From positions 460,438-524,437 of the forward strand of contig UESW01003881.1 of NCBI GenBank assembly GCA_900491605.1: DNA of 64,000 nt. The letters run 5' to 3'. Below, in pieces: positions 42,250 through 55,275 of the stretch (position 1 is its first letter; each line of letters starts with the position of its first letter). A model generated the notes under the pieces. It ran no database searches. It saw only the letters and a program-made list of their open reading frames with translations, and was not told the origin of the DNA. The translations under genes were made by a program, and so were the position numbers. This DNA is from Calamus simplicifolius (Eukaryota; Streptophyta; Magnoliopsida; Arecales; Arecaceae).

Positions 42250-43800
42250 CGAATGACCCCCTAATACTATGGAGCCAAGTCATTAAAGCTAGATGGATGT
42301 TTGCCTTGCAAATGCGAGTATTGTTTGCTTGGCAAATGCTGATGGGCAGAACTACGTTTACCTATTCGGCTTAACACAAATATGAAAATAAATTTTACAG
42401 CATGTAAAACTTCTATAAAAACTTAGAATCAATTAGATTTAATTAGTATCCATAAATCAATTATTCACTGAATCAAACTACTCAAATTCAAATATACCAT
42501 CGATAGCTAATTAAAGATCATCATATAATTTTAAAATCAAAGCACTTAATATTTCTTGAATCTAAAATGAAGTAATTTAATGTTTAAATAGCAACTCAAC
42601 TAAATACTTGGATCAACTTTTATATGTATTTCATCCTTTGTCTCCATGTCTTAATATATATATATATGAATTAATGCTTCATAAGTAAACCATGATCATA
42701 ATAAAAGGAATCAAGTAAGTATAAAAATATAATTTTAAATATATAAAATATAATAATGCTCTAAATAATATTTTTTAAATAATTTTATTAGTAAAATATG
42801 CGTAACATATAGAAGAACATTGCCAATTTCATATTTTGGTTTCAATACTAAACCATCGTTTGGCTGAATCTAGTTGTCTTTCTTTGACCACCCAATGTCT
42901 GGAAGACTTCAGTGCTATATTGGTCATACAACTAGAGACGAAGGCCCTCCAATAGCATGGAGACAAGTAATTAAAGTCAGATGATCCTGCCATCATATGG
43001 AAATAGGAAAATGCCAGTTTTGTTTGCTTGGCAAATGCTGATGGGCAGAGCTAACATGGCTATTGCCATATTCGTCGCAACAGAAATGAATGGTCTCATA
43101 GGATTGCTAAGTTAAATAAAGTTTTTAAATAATAATAATAAAATAACACAGCATTGTTGAACTTACTACCAAATAAATAACTCCCAACTGCGAGCATGAC
43201 AACTTTGTCAATCAAAAAATCATGAAAAAAAAAAAAATTTAACACCACTCATTTTGCCAACACTCTCTAATTGTAGCAGGTGACATTAACATTGTGATAC
43301 CCTAAATCTGAGGATAGATATAAGATAACAATCATCATGCACATATAAAAATAAATTCTACAATATGTAAAATGTCTTATAAAAACATATAATCAGTTAG
43401 ATTTAACTAATATGAATAAACTAATTATTCATTGAATCAAACTAATAAAATTCAAATATACTCTCAATAACTAAAAGATTATCCTATGATTTCAAATCAA
43501 AACACTTAATGTTTCTTAAATCTAAATCGAAGTAATACAATGTTTAAATAGCAACTCAACAAATACTTGCATCACCTTCTATTCGAATCTCATTCTATAT
43601 CTCATTCTCTTAAAAAAAAATAAACAACATTTTTGTGAGCTAATGCTCCATAAGTATAAACCATAATCATAATCAAAGGAATCAAGTATGATAAAGCAAT
43701 TTTAAATACATATACAATATAATAATGCTTAAAATAATGGTTATTTAAATAATTTTAATAGTAAAAAATGCATAACATATAGAACATTGTTAATTTCACA
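42250..43800. repeat. Duplicated region upstream of the CNL gene
   Basis: Two copies of one sequence stand in tandem. GCAAATGCTGATGGGCAGA occurs near 42333 and 43032, and ATGTTTAAATAGCAACTCAA near 42580 and 43541. Spacing is about 700 bp in the first part and 965 bp in the second, so about 265 bp (roughly 43080-43340) was inserted in or lost from one copy. The sequence is AT-rich and non-coding. It sits directly upstream of the CNL start, so it may include the promoter. Confidence 0.8.
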
Positions 43801-46800
43801 ATCATAAAACTTGGATTTACATTTTAAATTTTTTGAGAATAACTCTACAGTCAATAAATCATGATTTGATTGTTTGCACCTTGAAACCTGCCATCTATGT
43901 CATAAGAATAATGATTTGGTGCAATTTTCTTTTTAAGGAAAGGGTGATGGAGAGAGTTCCCACCGAATTTATTAATTTCAATAAAAATATTTACAAAGAA
44001 GAAGAAAAGGAAAGGGCAAAAAATAAATTACAAAACTTTGAGTGAGAATCCAATAATTTTGTTGCACACAGATTACCCTACAACATAAAACAAGTAAGCA
44101 TCTTGCGAAGGATGGAAGATGCCAAGGAATTTTTCTTTTCTCTTAGTCTATATATGCCATATGTATGGTATAACCATTTAGTCCCAAACATTTCCTCTTC
44201 TTTGCTTGCACCTTCTTTTACCTCCAATTAGAACAAAGCTTGAAGAGCTTTGCAGGCAATCTTGAAAGTCAGGCAAAGAAATACTGTGTTAGCAAGAAGG
44301 TGGAGCTTGAGGTAGAAGCTTTAACAAAAGAGTTATGAAACTTGTAAGTTCAGTCTACAGTGGAGGTAATCTAAGGAAACTATACATGATGTAGGATGGT
44401 TGGTTTGATAAGTTTCAAACCCAAAGGATGAGATTTATTAGACTTAAGATTGATAAGTCCATTATGGACATAGCTTGATATGAACTGTTTTATATATGGA
44501 GAATGTGAATTATAGTTCATATTGAATACTATGGATATTTTCATAGCAAGGATAATCTATGTAAAACACTGTAAATTTTTTATTTATGTAAATATACCTT
44601 GATCTTCGGGGTAACTTAAAGCATTATTGAGGAATCTAGAAGATTATTCGATTAGGTGTAAGAGGGTCTAGAGCATCATGAGAGAGTTCTGTAAATATCT
44701 GAGTTATTTTTACAATGAAACTCTTTTCGTTTTTATTGGAATGGATGCAAGTCGGTTTAACTAAATCACCATAAATTTTTACATGTTGTTGTTCTTCTTT
44801 TTTTCTTATTTCTTTTCAATCAATTTTTTTTCTCCCATGCTGTGTGCATGTTTCAATAGTTCGTAAGGGTTTTTTCTCTTGGTTTTTTGGGTGGAGTTCA
44901 TTTGTTGCTTCATGTGATGGTTTTTCACATACTCTATTGGATCATGGACTGAGCTTATTACAAATAACATCAACAATGCGTTGATGGATCATGGTGTGTC
45001 ATGCCAACCAGGGAGCCTCTAATAAATTTCAAAAGTAAATAAGGACTTTTGATTATAAGGTAAGTTATTCGTTATTTTTGCATAGGTCTTGTTTGGCATT
45101 GCAATCGATGGTAGCATTTTTTTTTAGGCTATGCACCGTAAAATTTTTATTGATGAAGTTTTTAATAAAAATATTTTCTTTAAACTACACAATTTTAACA
45201 ACTGACAATCAAATTGATAAAGTATCTTTAACAAAAAAAAAAGTGGCATAAAAGAATTTTAGGTAATGCATTCAATTATCTAGTTATTTGCAACAAAACA
45301 ATTGTTATAAAGTACCTTAATTTTAAAAATTTGCTTCAATATTTATTCTAAATAATATGCATTATTATAATAAAATATGGTTATATTGTATTATAGTATA
45401 ATGTTATTTAATATTATTATTACTATATTTTATTGTTATAACATATTATATTATAAAATAGTAATAATACAAATATAATATAATAATTATATTATAATTA
45501 TTAATTATGATTATTTTTAACTTTTGAATTTTGTAATGATACAAGATCTCATGAAACTAAGCTAGATGGAAGGTATAATTATACAGGATCTACTCATATA
45601 TACGCGATATAAAATCAAACTTGCTAACGCAAGGCCCTATATGTTTCTTTCATTTTTAGCCTTTATGTCCTCAACAACCTAAAAGGGGTCAGTTTTGATT
45701 ACCAAATTAGAGCTTTTCCTTCATTGATCTTTTTTTGGCTTTTGAAAGAGCAAAAAAAAAAAAACATTATTATAAAATGTTTAGCATTCTTAAAATCATT
45801 CAAAAATAAGCATATTTTGACCTTGCAAAAACAATGCCAAAATAAGTCTTCTGATTATATATATATATATCGTTTGGTCCTGTTTTGCTTACCTTCATGG
45901 CTCTTTGTCAATTAATTATTAACTTCTACTTTTCAACCAACTTAGAGTGGTCTTCTAGTTAACTTCCAATTCAGTTTAGTCAGTTATTTTCTTTCTACCT
46001 TCATTGTGTCCATTTGAAATTTGTCTAGGCACCTCTCCTACTCTGTTCAAGGGCCTCTTAACTACGGTTAAGATTATTCATCACAAACTATAAATAATTT
46101 TTTTTTAGATAACCTCACATCCATTCATACATGTATGTAGTCATATATGTACACATATATGCATTTTATGTATAAATATTATCATGTTAATCAAGAGTTA
46201 AATTGCAGTAAAAATGTTAAAACAACCAATGATTTATGGCAAATTTTGCATTTCTGATAAAAAATTTTCTACAATGATGTAAAAAAAATCAAAGGTTTAA
46301 ATCTTAGTATGCAAACAAATTCTAGTAAATGGCATCGAGACCTGTAATGAGACACGTTGGAAAGGCTAGAAAAGCCTTAAAATTATAAACAAAGAAAAGG
46401 TATAAATAAGTAAAAATAAATTAGAAACAAAGCCTTGAGCCAAATGTGATCAAGGCTGATCTCAGCACTGCTGTAGTGGATGATTTGTGCCCTGAAAACA
46501 CTTTGTTATGTCTCTCCCACCATACTTTCCAGCACACTGTCCTTAACCTTTTTCCATCTCCAAACAGTCCATAGGCTTAGAAGGGAAGGCTGGTGAGCTT
46601 TGAAATTACAATAGGTTTTGATGGCAAATCAAAATGCTTTTGGTGGAACCACAGTGAAGAAAAAAGTGAGAACTGATCCTTAAGCACTATCACCCAGCAC
46701 ATAAGTTATAGATCCTCTAGCTTCTCTCTTCTGCAAAATATCTATGGTGCAAACCTCATCTTGATCGTTAGCCATATAAAGATCTTTGGCAGGCATTTCT

Positions 46801-47043
46801 TCATTTGTGAACATATGGTGTAGTCATGGAGACCAACAAATATAATTACAATATAGATTGAAAAAAATTTGTATATTAAGCAATTCACAACCACTCAATC
46901 ATATACCTCTTCTCTCTGGTGTCTTTGCTGTTTAAGAGCTAGAAAGGATCTTCACAAATTTAAATGAAAATACAAATCAAGCCATTACACTAACTGTGCT
47001 AATATCATGAAGGATTTTGATGCAGTTTCATTGCTTGCAGAAG

Positions 47044-47047
<4 letters not shown>
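43801..47047. other. Intergenic AT-rich DNA
   Basis: No gene or element was recognised. It contains a very AT-rich simple stretch (about 45350-45535) made of TAT/ATA words, an (AT)n run near 45858, and poly-A/poly-T runs. The short open frames are compositional. A weak non-LTR-like reading at 46433-46563 was rejected. Confidence 0.6.

Positions 47048-47084
<37 letters not shown>
47048..47084. repeat. (TC)n microsatellite
   Basis: About 17 uninterrupted CT dinucleotides, just before the second copy of the CNL 3' flank begins. Confidence 0.97.
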
Positions 47085-47096
47085 AAGAAATGGGGA

Positions 47097-47472
47097 GGTG
47101 GAAAATAGCTACCTTCCCATCCAGTTCATTAAAAGACCAAATAACATATGCAAACAAGTACCAAGCATAAACCATACAAATAGGAATTAGACAGAAACGA
47201 GGAACACACCAGCAGAGAACACCGACAAACTAATACATAGTCTCCAGCTCAAAAATATTCTTATTACATCACCTAAAGTAAGGTGTTTTAGAAACAAACC
47301 ATTAGAAATCAGACCACAACCAAATGATAAGCTTTGATGCCAAAAATAATGATAAATCCACCATGCATCATCTCATGGAGGTGCTGCTTCATTCATATTC
47401 CTACAAAATCATACAAATAAGAGCTCTCAGACACCTTAATGATAAACTCAACTACATCAAAGAAAAAGAAAT
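47097..47472 (-). repeat. CNL locus copy 2, 3' flank, distal part
   Basis: Matches 38297-38670 closely. It is cut at 47472 by the CACTA element and continues at 59060. The last three bases, aat (47470-47472), are the CACTA target duplication. Confidence 0.9.
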
Positions 47473-47489
47473 CACTACAAGAGAAAAAA

Positions 47490-48085
47490 AAATATTGCGA
47501 TGCCCAAATGCATTGCTAATGCGTCGCTAAACATGCAATTGCGATGTAATGACGGCGTCGCTCAGATGATCGTCGTAGTCTCAATTTGTCACAATTGCGT
47601 CGCTTCACAGTGACTCTCTGCGACACAGCAATGCGTCGCAATATTGCGACGCATCATAAATGTATCGCTAAATTTAAAACTAATTTTTAATATTTAATAA
47701 TAATATTTTAGATATAGTAGCGATGCAATTTGAGTCGCTAATGCGTCGCTAATTAAATTTTTTTAAAATATTGCAACGCTAGGTCATTGCGTCGCAATAT
47801 TTAATAATAATATTTTAGATATATTAGCGACGCAATGTGAGTCGCTAATGCATCGCTAATTAATTTTTTTTTAAATATTGCGATGTCGGGTCATTGCATC
47901 GTAATATTTAATAATAATATTTTAGATATATTAGCGATGCAATTTCAGTCGCTAATGCATCGCTAATTAAATTTTTTTTAAAATATTGCGACTCCAGGTC
48001 ATTGCATCGTAATATTTAATAATAATATTTTAAAAATATTAGCGATGCAATTTTAGTCGCTAATGCATCGCTAATTTTTTTTAAA
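47490..48085. repeat. CACTA left subterminal array, 107-bp unit
   Basis: TATTTAATAATAATATTTTA starts near 47691, 47798, 47905 and 48013, a period of 107-108 bp. Each unit also contains ATTGCGTCGCAATATT-type and TTAGCGACGCAAT words in both orientations. Bases 47490-47690 hold further CGTCGC/GCGACG words outside the regular array. Such words are the expected binding sites for the element's TNPA-like protein. Confidence 0.9.
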
Positions 48086-48239
48086 AAAAATAAAATATTA
48101 AAAATTAAAATGATTAATATAATTTCGTTACATTTTAAAATTGATCGAAACATTCTTCACTCATATTGATCCAATAATTTTTAAAAATAATTAATATATT
48201 AAAATTTTAAAGTTTTCATGTACAAAATATAAAAAGTAA

Positions 48240-49780
48240 AAAAAAATACATCAAGAATACGCACAATCACGTGGAGGCTGGGAACCCTGCGACAGGCGGC
48301 TAACCATATCTGCAACTGACGCATCTGATCTCGTACGTCTGCAAGCTCCTATTGATGGCCTCACATACGCTGCTCGAACTCGTGCTCGAACTCATGCTCG
48401 AACTCCTGCCGAACCTCCTAACGAACGTCCTACCGAACCTCCTCCGTAATAGATCTTCGAATGTCATCTAAACGCTCGGCAGAATATTACCAGAATATAT
48501 CGAGCTGGAGGCATGATGGAAAAATATGCAGAAGCTCTAGTGCCCAGACCATAGACCCTGCGGTCTCATGGCTGAGCACCAACAGCCTCCAAAAACACAC
48601 ATCGACTCTCCTCTGCTGAGAGTCCGACGGGCGTCTCCCCATTAGTGGAGTCGACCTGCGATGCCTAGGAGCGAAGCTCCTCGACTCGTGTCTTTGAATT
48701 ATAAAATCAACAATAAATGAATCAATAAATTTCTCTAAATAAAATTTTAGAAATTAAACAGATACTACATAAAGCTAATTTCTTATCGCAACCTCCCGTG
48801 ATCGCGTATCGACCCAGGAACTGTCCCTCCTGGTGTGTGTCCCCCTGAATAGACGAAACTCAACAGGATCTCCGCCCTCCTGCTCAGACTATAACAATAA
48901 AAAAATTGATATTAATGCAAATATTTGTAAATAACTAAATTAGTAATTAAATTATTTATGTTTTCTTACCATACAGCGTCTGTGCTCCTGAATCGAAATA
49001 GAGCCCAAAGTGTGGCGGAAGAGACCCGTGCCAGGACTGCCCCTCTCGGATCGGCAGTTCGTGCTAGCTGATGCAGACCTCCTACGCCAGCCATCGGACT
49101 GTCAGGCCTACTGCCACTCGTGCCAAATACCCTCTGGCACATGCGCAGGATGCTGACCCGATGACCTCCAACGATGAAGCATGTCGGAGTATCGGTGTCC
49201 CGTAAGAGCCTCCCATGCTGCCCTAATGGCATCATGGCTGGCAGGGTCCCACGTAAACTTTTTTTGCATTAAAAAAATAGTTAGTTTTAGAATTTATTAA
49301 GATTAAAAATTTTATATCTGTAATAAATTGTATTTAATAAGTTTACATGAAACTCAGAAAAATAAAACTCCCTCGTGGCTGCAGATACGTGGCGCCAATC
49401 GTAGCCACTGGGATCTGCATGTCTCTGAAATACGGAGCTGATGTGGCTAGATACATGATGCTGCTCAATAAATCTATTAAAAAAATGCATGTTTATAAGT
49501 AATTGACTTAAAAACATAAATATATATTTTTAATTAGTATATACTTACAGCCCATGAGCATCCAGTCGAAGTACGGTGCAGCCGATGGTGGAAGAACTCT
49601 CGAAGGTATGTGCCGATTGGCTGGATGGTAATACCAATGCAGGATCACCCGAAGACTGTGCGATGTATGGAGATTCGAACTCTCTATCTCCAAAGCTCGT
49701 GTGATCTGATGCAGCAGGGCTACATCCCTACTCACTCCGTATGTCGTCGGTAGATCTACCTCTGCCCGTCATACTGAAAA
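48240..49780 (-). pseudogene. TNPA-like CACTA protein (En/Spm-type)
   Basis: Multi-exon and broken. Visible: FIEQHHVSSHISSVFQRHAD and DWRHVSAATREFYFSEF (~49475-49345); after an intron KKFTWDPASHDAIRAAWEAL, HRYSDMLHRWRSSGQHPAH and NCRSERGSPGTGLFRHTLGS (~49271-48970), a strongly conserved block of plant TNPA-like (Transposase_24/PTTA) proteins; then GGDPVEFRLFRGTHTR and WVDTRSREV (~48888-48785); then CVFLEAVGAQP and RVYGLGTRA (~48620-48530); and a coiled-coil-like end with QEFEHEFEHEFEQR. The gene is interrupted by at least seven in-frame TAG/TGA codons. The role in intact relatives is binding the subterminal repeats. A frame at 48966-49235 is a shadow. Confidence 0.78.
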
Positions 49781-49989
49781 TACTAAATATTCATGCAATT
49801 AAATTATGATTAATGATTGACTATGTAAAAATTTAACACTTATAAAATAAAGTTGAATTAAAAAAAAACCTCTATGTTTAATCGGTGTCATTTGTTTCAT
49901 GAAATGTTGGTTCAACATCTGATGTCGTATCGGACTACGATTCAGTTTCATTATCATCAAAAGGAAACCGAACATTTGCATCCGCAATT

Positions 49990-52900
49990 TCTTAGACATC
50001 ACCATTTGGATCTCTAAGTGATGTTTCAGGAGCCCTTGTGTCATCCTCAATTGCATGCATTTCCATCTCATCCTCTTGAAATGCAGGGCACTCGGCTGAT
50101 TGACTTGATGAACTCTCCTCTAATACGATTGTTGAACGTGGGATGATTTTAGAAACAGCCCACCAATCTCGCTTGTCGTTGCACAAACTTGGATATCCGT
50201 AGTAAAACACTTGTTGAGCTTGGGATGCAAGGATGAATGGGTCATATTTCTGCAATCTTCATCGATGGTTCACTTCAACCAAATTATAGTCATTATGAAC
50301 CCTTTTGCCCACAGGAATTGTCGGATCGAACCAATTGCAACGAAACAATACGGTTCATTTCATAGGCCAACCGGGATATTCAACTTCAACCACCTCTACT
50401 AACTTTCCGTAATAATCCTGCATATTTGCTCCAACACTTTCTCCTTTAACACACACGCCCCAGTTCTGCGTGCCTCTTGAAGCTGCTAATCGTTCAATCT
50501 GAAATTTGTACCCATTAACAAAATAGCCAGTAGAGGTTGTTACGGTCTTCAATGGCCATTGCGATAGATATTTAATGAAAATATTGTCGGTTGTGGACCA
50601 TGGACCGTTTACCTATAAATTAATAAGCTATTCACAACCAATTCAAAAAATAAAAGCCATTATTGAAATTGATTGAGTGATACTACTCACAAATTCATAA
50701 AACCAGTAAGCGAACTCCGTTTCTAACTTCTGCCCAATTGCAACTTGACTGATGTCGGGATTCATCTGTCGTTGTCTATCACAATACATCCTTATGGGAT
50801 GATAAGAATTAAAACTTATGTTAGCAATTAAATATTATAGTATATTGTAATTTAAATTAGAAGTTCCAATTAAGCATTGAAGTATACACTTACTCAATAT
50901 ATGGATCGACTTCTTTACAGTTCATTAGGATGTAATAATGTGCTGCATTATACTCCATATCGCTAAGATTTCTTGACTTCTGCCCCCCAAATGAACGGTC
51001 GATACCTTTAAAAATTGATATTCTACGTCATTAGGTTCTCCTTCGTCCACACATACGTCATCGTTACGACCAAGATTTTGGCTCCTCGTGTGGACGTGAC
51101 CCTCAAAGTAATGCAAGGCAAAAGCTGAAACTTCTTCGACCAAGTGTGCATTGCATATAGAACCTTCAACCCTTGCCTTATTACGCACATTATTTTTTAA
51201 CTTCTTAAGGTACCTATATGTAAAGTTGAGACCAAAAATTAACCAATTTTCTTGCAATGAAATAATATTTGAAATGTCAACATGTCTTAATGATGTATAT
51301 ATTTACCTCTCGAAAGGATACATCCAGCGATACTGCACGGGACCAGCTATGCTCGCTTCGTATGGCAAGTGAACCGTAAATGCTCCATTGAGTCAAAAAA
51401 ACTGGGAGGAAATATTCACTCCAGCTTGCATAAAATAATTGAAATTTTCTCCTCAAGCCTTGCCATGGATGCAGAAGTAATGACTGCGGCAGATAACTCC
51501 TTGAAGAACAAGCTGAGCTCCGTCAATGCCTTCCAGACATGTTGCGGAAGCAACTCACGAAAAGCTATAGGCAATAACCGTTGCATGAAAACATGGCAGT
51601 CGTGACTCTTCATGCCGAACAACTTGAGCTTATGCATGTCCACACACCTACCGATATTTGAGGCATAACCATCTGGAAATTTTAACCCTCTAAGCCAGTT
51701 ACATAAAACTTCTCGTGAATTTCTGTCAAGAGTGTAACAGGCTTTAGGATAGGTCCCATCGGCACTCCTCTCAAATCACCTCTTCTGCAATACTGATTAA
51801 GTTCTTCTCTTGACTTTGCAGTGTCTTTGGTTTTTCCCGGGATGTTTAGCACCGTGTTAAATATGTTATCAAAGAAATTTTTCTCGATATGCATAACATC
51901 CAAGTTGTGCCGGATGAGATTTGTGCTCCAATAGGCAAATCCCAAAATATACTCCTCTTCTTCCAGTTATGTTCTTTACATATACGGCCATTTATTCTAT
52001 CTGCATCGGTTCCCAAGCATACCTCAACCCCAAATGCTCTATAGTATCAAATATATCCGTGCCGGACCTAACCGGTTCGGCAAATTTTGTGACTGCTTTG
52101 TTCTTCCGGAAGGCGATCAAGTTACGCCTGTAAGGATGATTTGGAGGCAAGAACTTCCTATGATTATCAAACCATGACTGCTTACCACTCTTCTGCAATG
52201 TAAATGCATCCGAATCATACATGCAATGGGGCATGCCAGACGTCCAGCAGTGCTCCAACCAGACAACATTGCATATGCCGGAAAGTCACTTATTGTCCAC
52301 ATCAAAGCAGCTCTCATGATGAAATTCTGTTTCATAGAAATGTCGTAGGCTAAGACTCCTGTTTCCCACAACATTTTCAATTCGGCCACCAACGGTTGCA
52401 GGAAGACATCAATCTTTTCCTTTGGATTTGATGGTCCTGGAACCAAAACTGTCAAAAACATTGCAGAATCTTTCATGCACTTCCATGGAGGAAGGTTATA
52501 TACAGTCAGTATCACAGGCCAACATGAATACTGTTGGCCCGCTTGACCAAATGGTTGGAAGCCATCGGTACAAAGACCTAATCTCACATTCCTTATATCT
52601 TCAGCGAAATCAGGATGATTTTCATTGAAATGCTTCCAAGCTTTTGAATCTGATGGATGCCGCATTTCATCCTCTTTAGATTCATGTTCGGCATGCCATC
52701 TCATATCAGCAGCTGTAGCCTCAGATCTGTATAATCTCTGCAGGCGTGGAGTAAGAGGAAAGTAATGCATCCTCTTGTAAGGCACACTTTTCCTCCTACT
52801 TGTACTAGCTTCCCCTTCGTCATTTTTGTACCTCGATTGCCCACAAATCTTACACCATCGCAGCTCTGAGTCTTCACCCCAATATATCATGCAATTGTTC

Positions 52901-53566
52901 AAGCAACAATCGATCTTATTAACTGGGAGCCCAAGCCCACGCAACAACTTCTTCGTTGAGTAAAAACTGTCTGCTACAACATTATCATTTGGCAAAATTT
53001 CCTTGATTAACCCAGCTACAGAATTGAACGCCTTTTCTGATAATCGATGTTCTGCCTTAATATTCAACAACCGAGCAGCCATAGACAACTGGGAATGGCC
53101 CTCACAACCAGGATACAATTCTTGATTTGCAGCACGCAACATATCATAAAATTGTTGTGCATCTGGATTTGGTTCTTCCATAAATGTATTCTGATTGAAT
53201 TCATTACCCGATGCATTCATCACCATTTCTTCATATGTGTTTAAATTCACAAATGGTTCATCTACGGGAATTGACACTTGTTGGCTTGTAACAACTGCTG
53301 AATTTCCTCTGGTTCACCATGACAGTACCAAACATCGTAATCAGGAACAAACCCTTTTTACACAGATGCACCTTAACAGTTTCAACATCTCTGTAGGCTT
53401 TATTCTGACACCTGTGATTGTTGCATGGGCACCTAATCCTAGGCCCATCCATCCATTCAGGTTGGCTACATGCAAATGCGATAAATTCTTCCAATCCATT
53501 CAGAAAATCTGGATTAAGCAAGCCATCTTTTATCCTTGCATACATCCACGAGCGAGTCCCGCTCAT
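49990..53566 (-). pseudogene. TNP2-like CACTA transposase
   Basis: Start MSGTRSWMYARIKDGLLNPD at 53566 with CPCNNHRCQNKAYRDVETVK (transposase-associated zinc-finger domain). After a frameshift near 53290 the TNP2 domain follows: LPNDNVVADSFYSTKKLLRG, KIDCCLNNCMIYWGEDSELR, RLGLCTDGFQPFGQAGQQYS and PPWKCMKDSAMFLTVLVPGP, to GVLAYDISMKQNFIMRAAL. It shifts near 52255 (KFLPPNHPYRRNLIAFRKNK), then STNLIRHNLDVMHIEKNFFD (51945-51682) and the DUF4218-like VWKALTELSLFFKELSA (51643-51300). After introns comes a DUF4216-like end, GKLVEVVEVEYPGWPMK and VFYYGYPSLCNDKRDWWAVS (50570-49990). Domain order is complete for the family; several frameshifts and stops prevent function. Confidence 0.92.
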
Positions 53567-53939
53567 TTTTGACCGACTTATACAATTTCTGGTAAACCAT
53601 TAAAGGAAACCACATTATAAAAATATTAGCATTACTTAATATATAACTAAATTATTTCTTTTACACAACTAAGGTTAATAACAACCATTTAAATCATTTA
53701 TAACTAAACCAATTTTCTTTTATACAACTAAGGTCCCTACCCTGCAAGGCCAGACCACGGCTACGATCCTTGGCGTGCTAGTAAGGACCGAGGCACAGGT
53801 TCATGCCAGGCTAATGCTAGGGCTTGAGTTCGGGTCGGGCCGCAAGGCGGTCCGTTCAATCATGAGACTTCACAAGCATTCAAGTGTCCTAAATTAATTC
53901 CACCTTCACTCCATGTCTAAAAGGTAAGGCCCTATCCCA

Positions 53940-54144
53940 TTCAAGAATATTTTTTGTGATATGTTATTCTGCTATTAATTATCATCGATCGGTTACGTTG
54001 AAATTTTAGCAGCATTTCCCCATATGTTCTCCTAAATATGTGGCATATATGCCACACTAGGAGAACGTATGAGCAATACAAACCACAATCTCAACTAACG
54101 ATGATTAATAGCAGACTAACATATCGCAAAAAATATTCTCAAAC
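53940..54144. repeat. Imperfect foldback (205-bp hairpin)
   Basis: The outer arms CAAGAATATTTTTTGTGATA and (reverse complement) GAGAATATTTTTTGCGATA pair at 53942/54142. TGCTATTAAT words pair further in. The inner arms CATATGTTCTCCTA / TAGGAGAACGTATG surround GTGGCATATATGCCAC near 54047. It lies inside the CACTA element. It could be a small foldback/MITE insertion or a hairpin transcript source; no target duplication was identified. Confidence 0.8.
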
Positions 54145-54158
54145 TGTCCACCAGGATA

Positions 54159-54199
54159 ATTTGAGAATTTGCAAGACTAAGTCTTACAAATTCTCAAAT
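54159..54199. repeat. 41-bp near-perfect palindrome
   Basis: ATTTGAGAATTTGCAAGAC and its complement GTCTTACAAATTCTCAAAT, with one mismatch and a 3-base centre. It repeats the GAGAAT theme of the foldback next to it. Confidence 0.9.
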
Positions 54200-54589
54200 G
54201 GGTCTAAAGGTTATAGTGCTATGATTAATAATATGGAAATCTGAAGACAATCAAACTTATGCTTGTTATTCATAAATTCTTGTCAATTATACATATATAG
54301 GAATAATGTTCTATATATAGTCACTGACTTCTTAAGATTATTATGTCGAATATAAATGTTTATGAAGACTAAAATATAAATCATTGAAATAACTAATTTG
54401 TTACTGAAAATTAAATAAAACTACAACAAGACTTTCATTCTAGCATTACATAATTTAATGCATCATTCAATTTGAAGCATAATGTAAATAATCAAGATAT
54501 AACAATTGTAAATAACTACAAATGCACAAATATTATTGCATAAACAGCTATAAAGAAATGAAAATCTATGACTGCTATTTTGAAATTAG

Positions 54590-54840
54590 CTAATCTAAAG
54601 AGTTATGGTTAATGAGCTAAATTAGTTAACCTAAATAGTTAAGCTAATTCAGCTCAACCTATCTAAAGAGTTTTGATTGATGATCTAAAGAGCTAAGGTT
54701 GATGGTCTAGAATCAGCTTACTTGAAAAGTTAAAACTGATAAGCTAAATTAATTGACCTAAATAGCTACAATTTATGAGCTAAATCAGTTGATTTAAAGA
54801 GTCATGATTGATGAGCTAAATCAGTCTATCCAAAGAGCCC
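54590..54840. repeat. Irregular short tandem repeats (GAGCTAAATCAGTT)
   Basis: CTAAAGAGT, GATTGATGAGCTAAATCAG and variants recur every 20-60 bp. The copies are diverged and the period irregular. The stretch 54200-54590 is AT-rich with nothing else visible. Confidence 0.6.
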
Positions 54841-55275
54841 CCATCGCCGTTGATCTCTGTGATGTTTAGGGAGCGAAGGTCGACGAGGGAGTAGACGGTG
54901 GCGCAGCGGTCGGTTGCCCATGGGAAAGGAGGAACGACGGTATTGGATTTGTTGGCGCGGTGGGTACCTTGGGAGCGGTCGCTACGGGCACGAAGCTGGT
55001 GGACTGGCGGCACTAACGGCGGTGGGGGCGGCGGCGGCGGAGGGGCCGGAGGTGAAGCGGGGGAGAATAAGAGGTGGCTGCTGGACAGGGGGAGGAGATG
55101 AGAGGTGTTGCGGTTGTAGCAGTAGTGGCGGCGGTGGTGGGGGAGGGGACGGAAGGGAAGGGAAACTGGTGTTTGGATGTGTAAGGCTGTGGCAATTGGG
55201 AGGAGAGAGGTAGAGGGCGAGAGGATCGTCGTCTTGGTTCTCGCTATGCTTCCTCTTTCGGTTTGTTTCGTCCAT
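54816..55275 (-). pseudogene. Captured plant gene fragment in CACTA (DUF7086-like, tentative)
   Basis: On the minus strand MDETNRKRKHSENQDDDPLA and LYLSPPNCHSLTHPNTSFPS start a proline-rich N-terminus. After a frameshift comes RANKSNTVVPPFPWATDRCA and TVYSLVDLRSLNITEI. The (V)PP(F/Y)PWAT(D/N)R..TV(H/Y)SL signature reminds me of plant DUF7086 proteins, which are nuclear or unknown-function and begin with a similar Pro-rich region. The conserved C-terminal zinc-ligand part is missing. It is not a transposase domain and is most likely host sequence acquired by the element. A second, shorter copy of its start lies at 56573-56766. Confidence 0.5.

Noticed and set aside
46433..46563. Minus-strand reading with WWERHNKVFSGHKSSTTAV, faintly like a LINE reverse-transcriptase tail
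   Set aside because: Short, with no reverse-transcriptase or endonuclease motifs around it; similarity too weak to call.
47490..48085. Regular repeats resembling a CRISPR array
   Set aside because: The units are contiguous tandem repeats in a plant transposon end, without unique spacers or cas genes.
48966..49235. 89-codon ORF on the minus strand
   Set aside because: The conserved TNPA-like protein is in a different frame over the same bases.
54898..55213. Gly-rich plus-strand ORFs
   Set aside because: They are the complement of the Pro-rich captured gene fragment.
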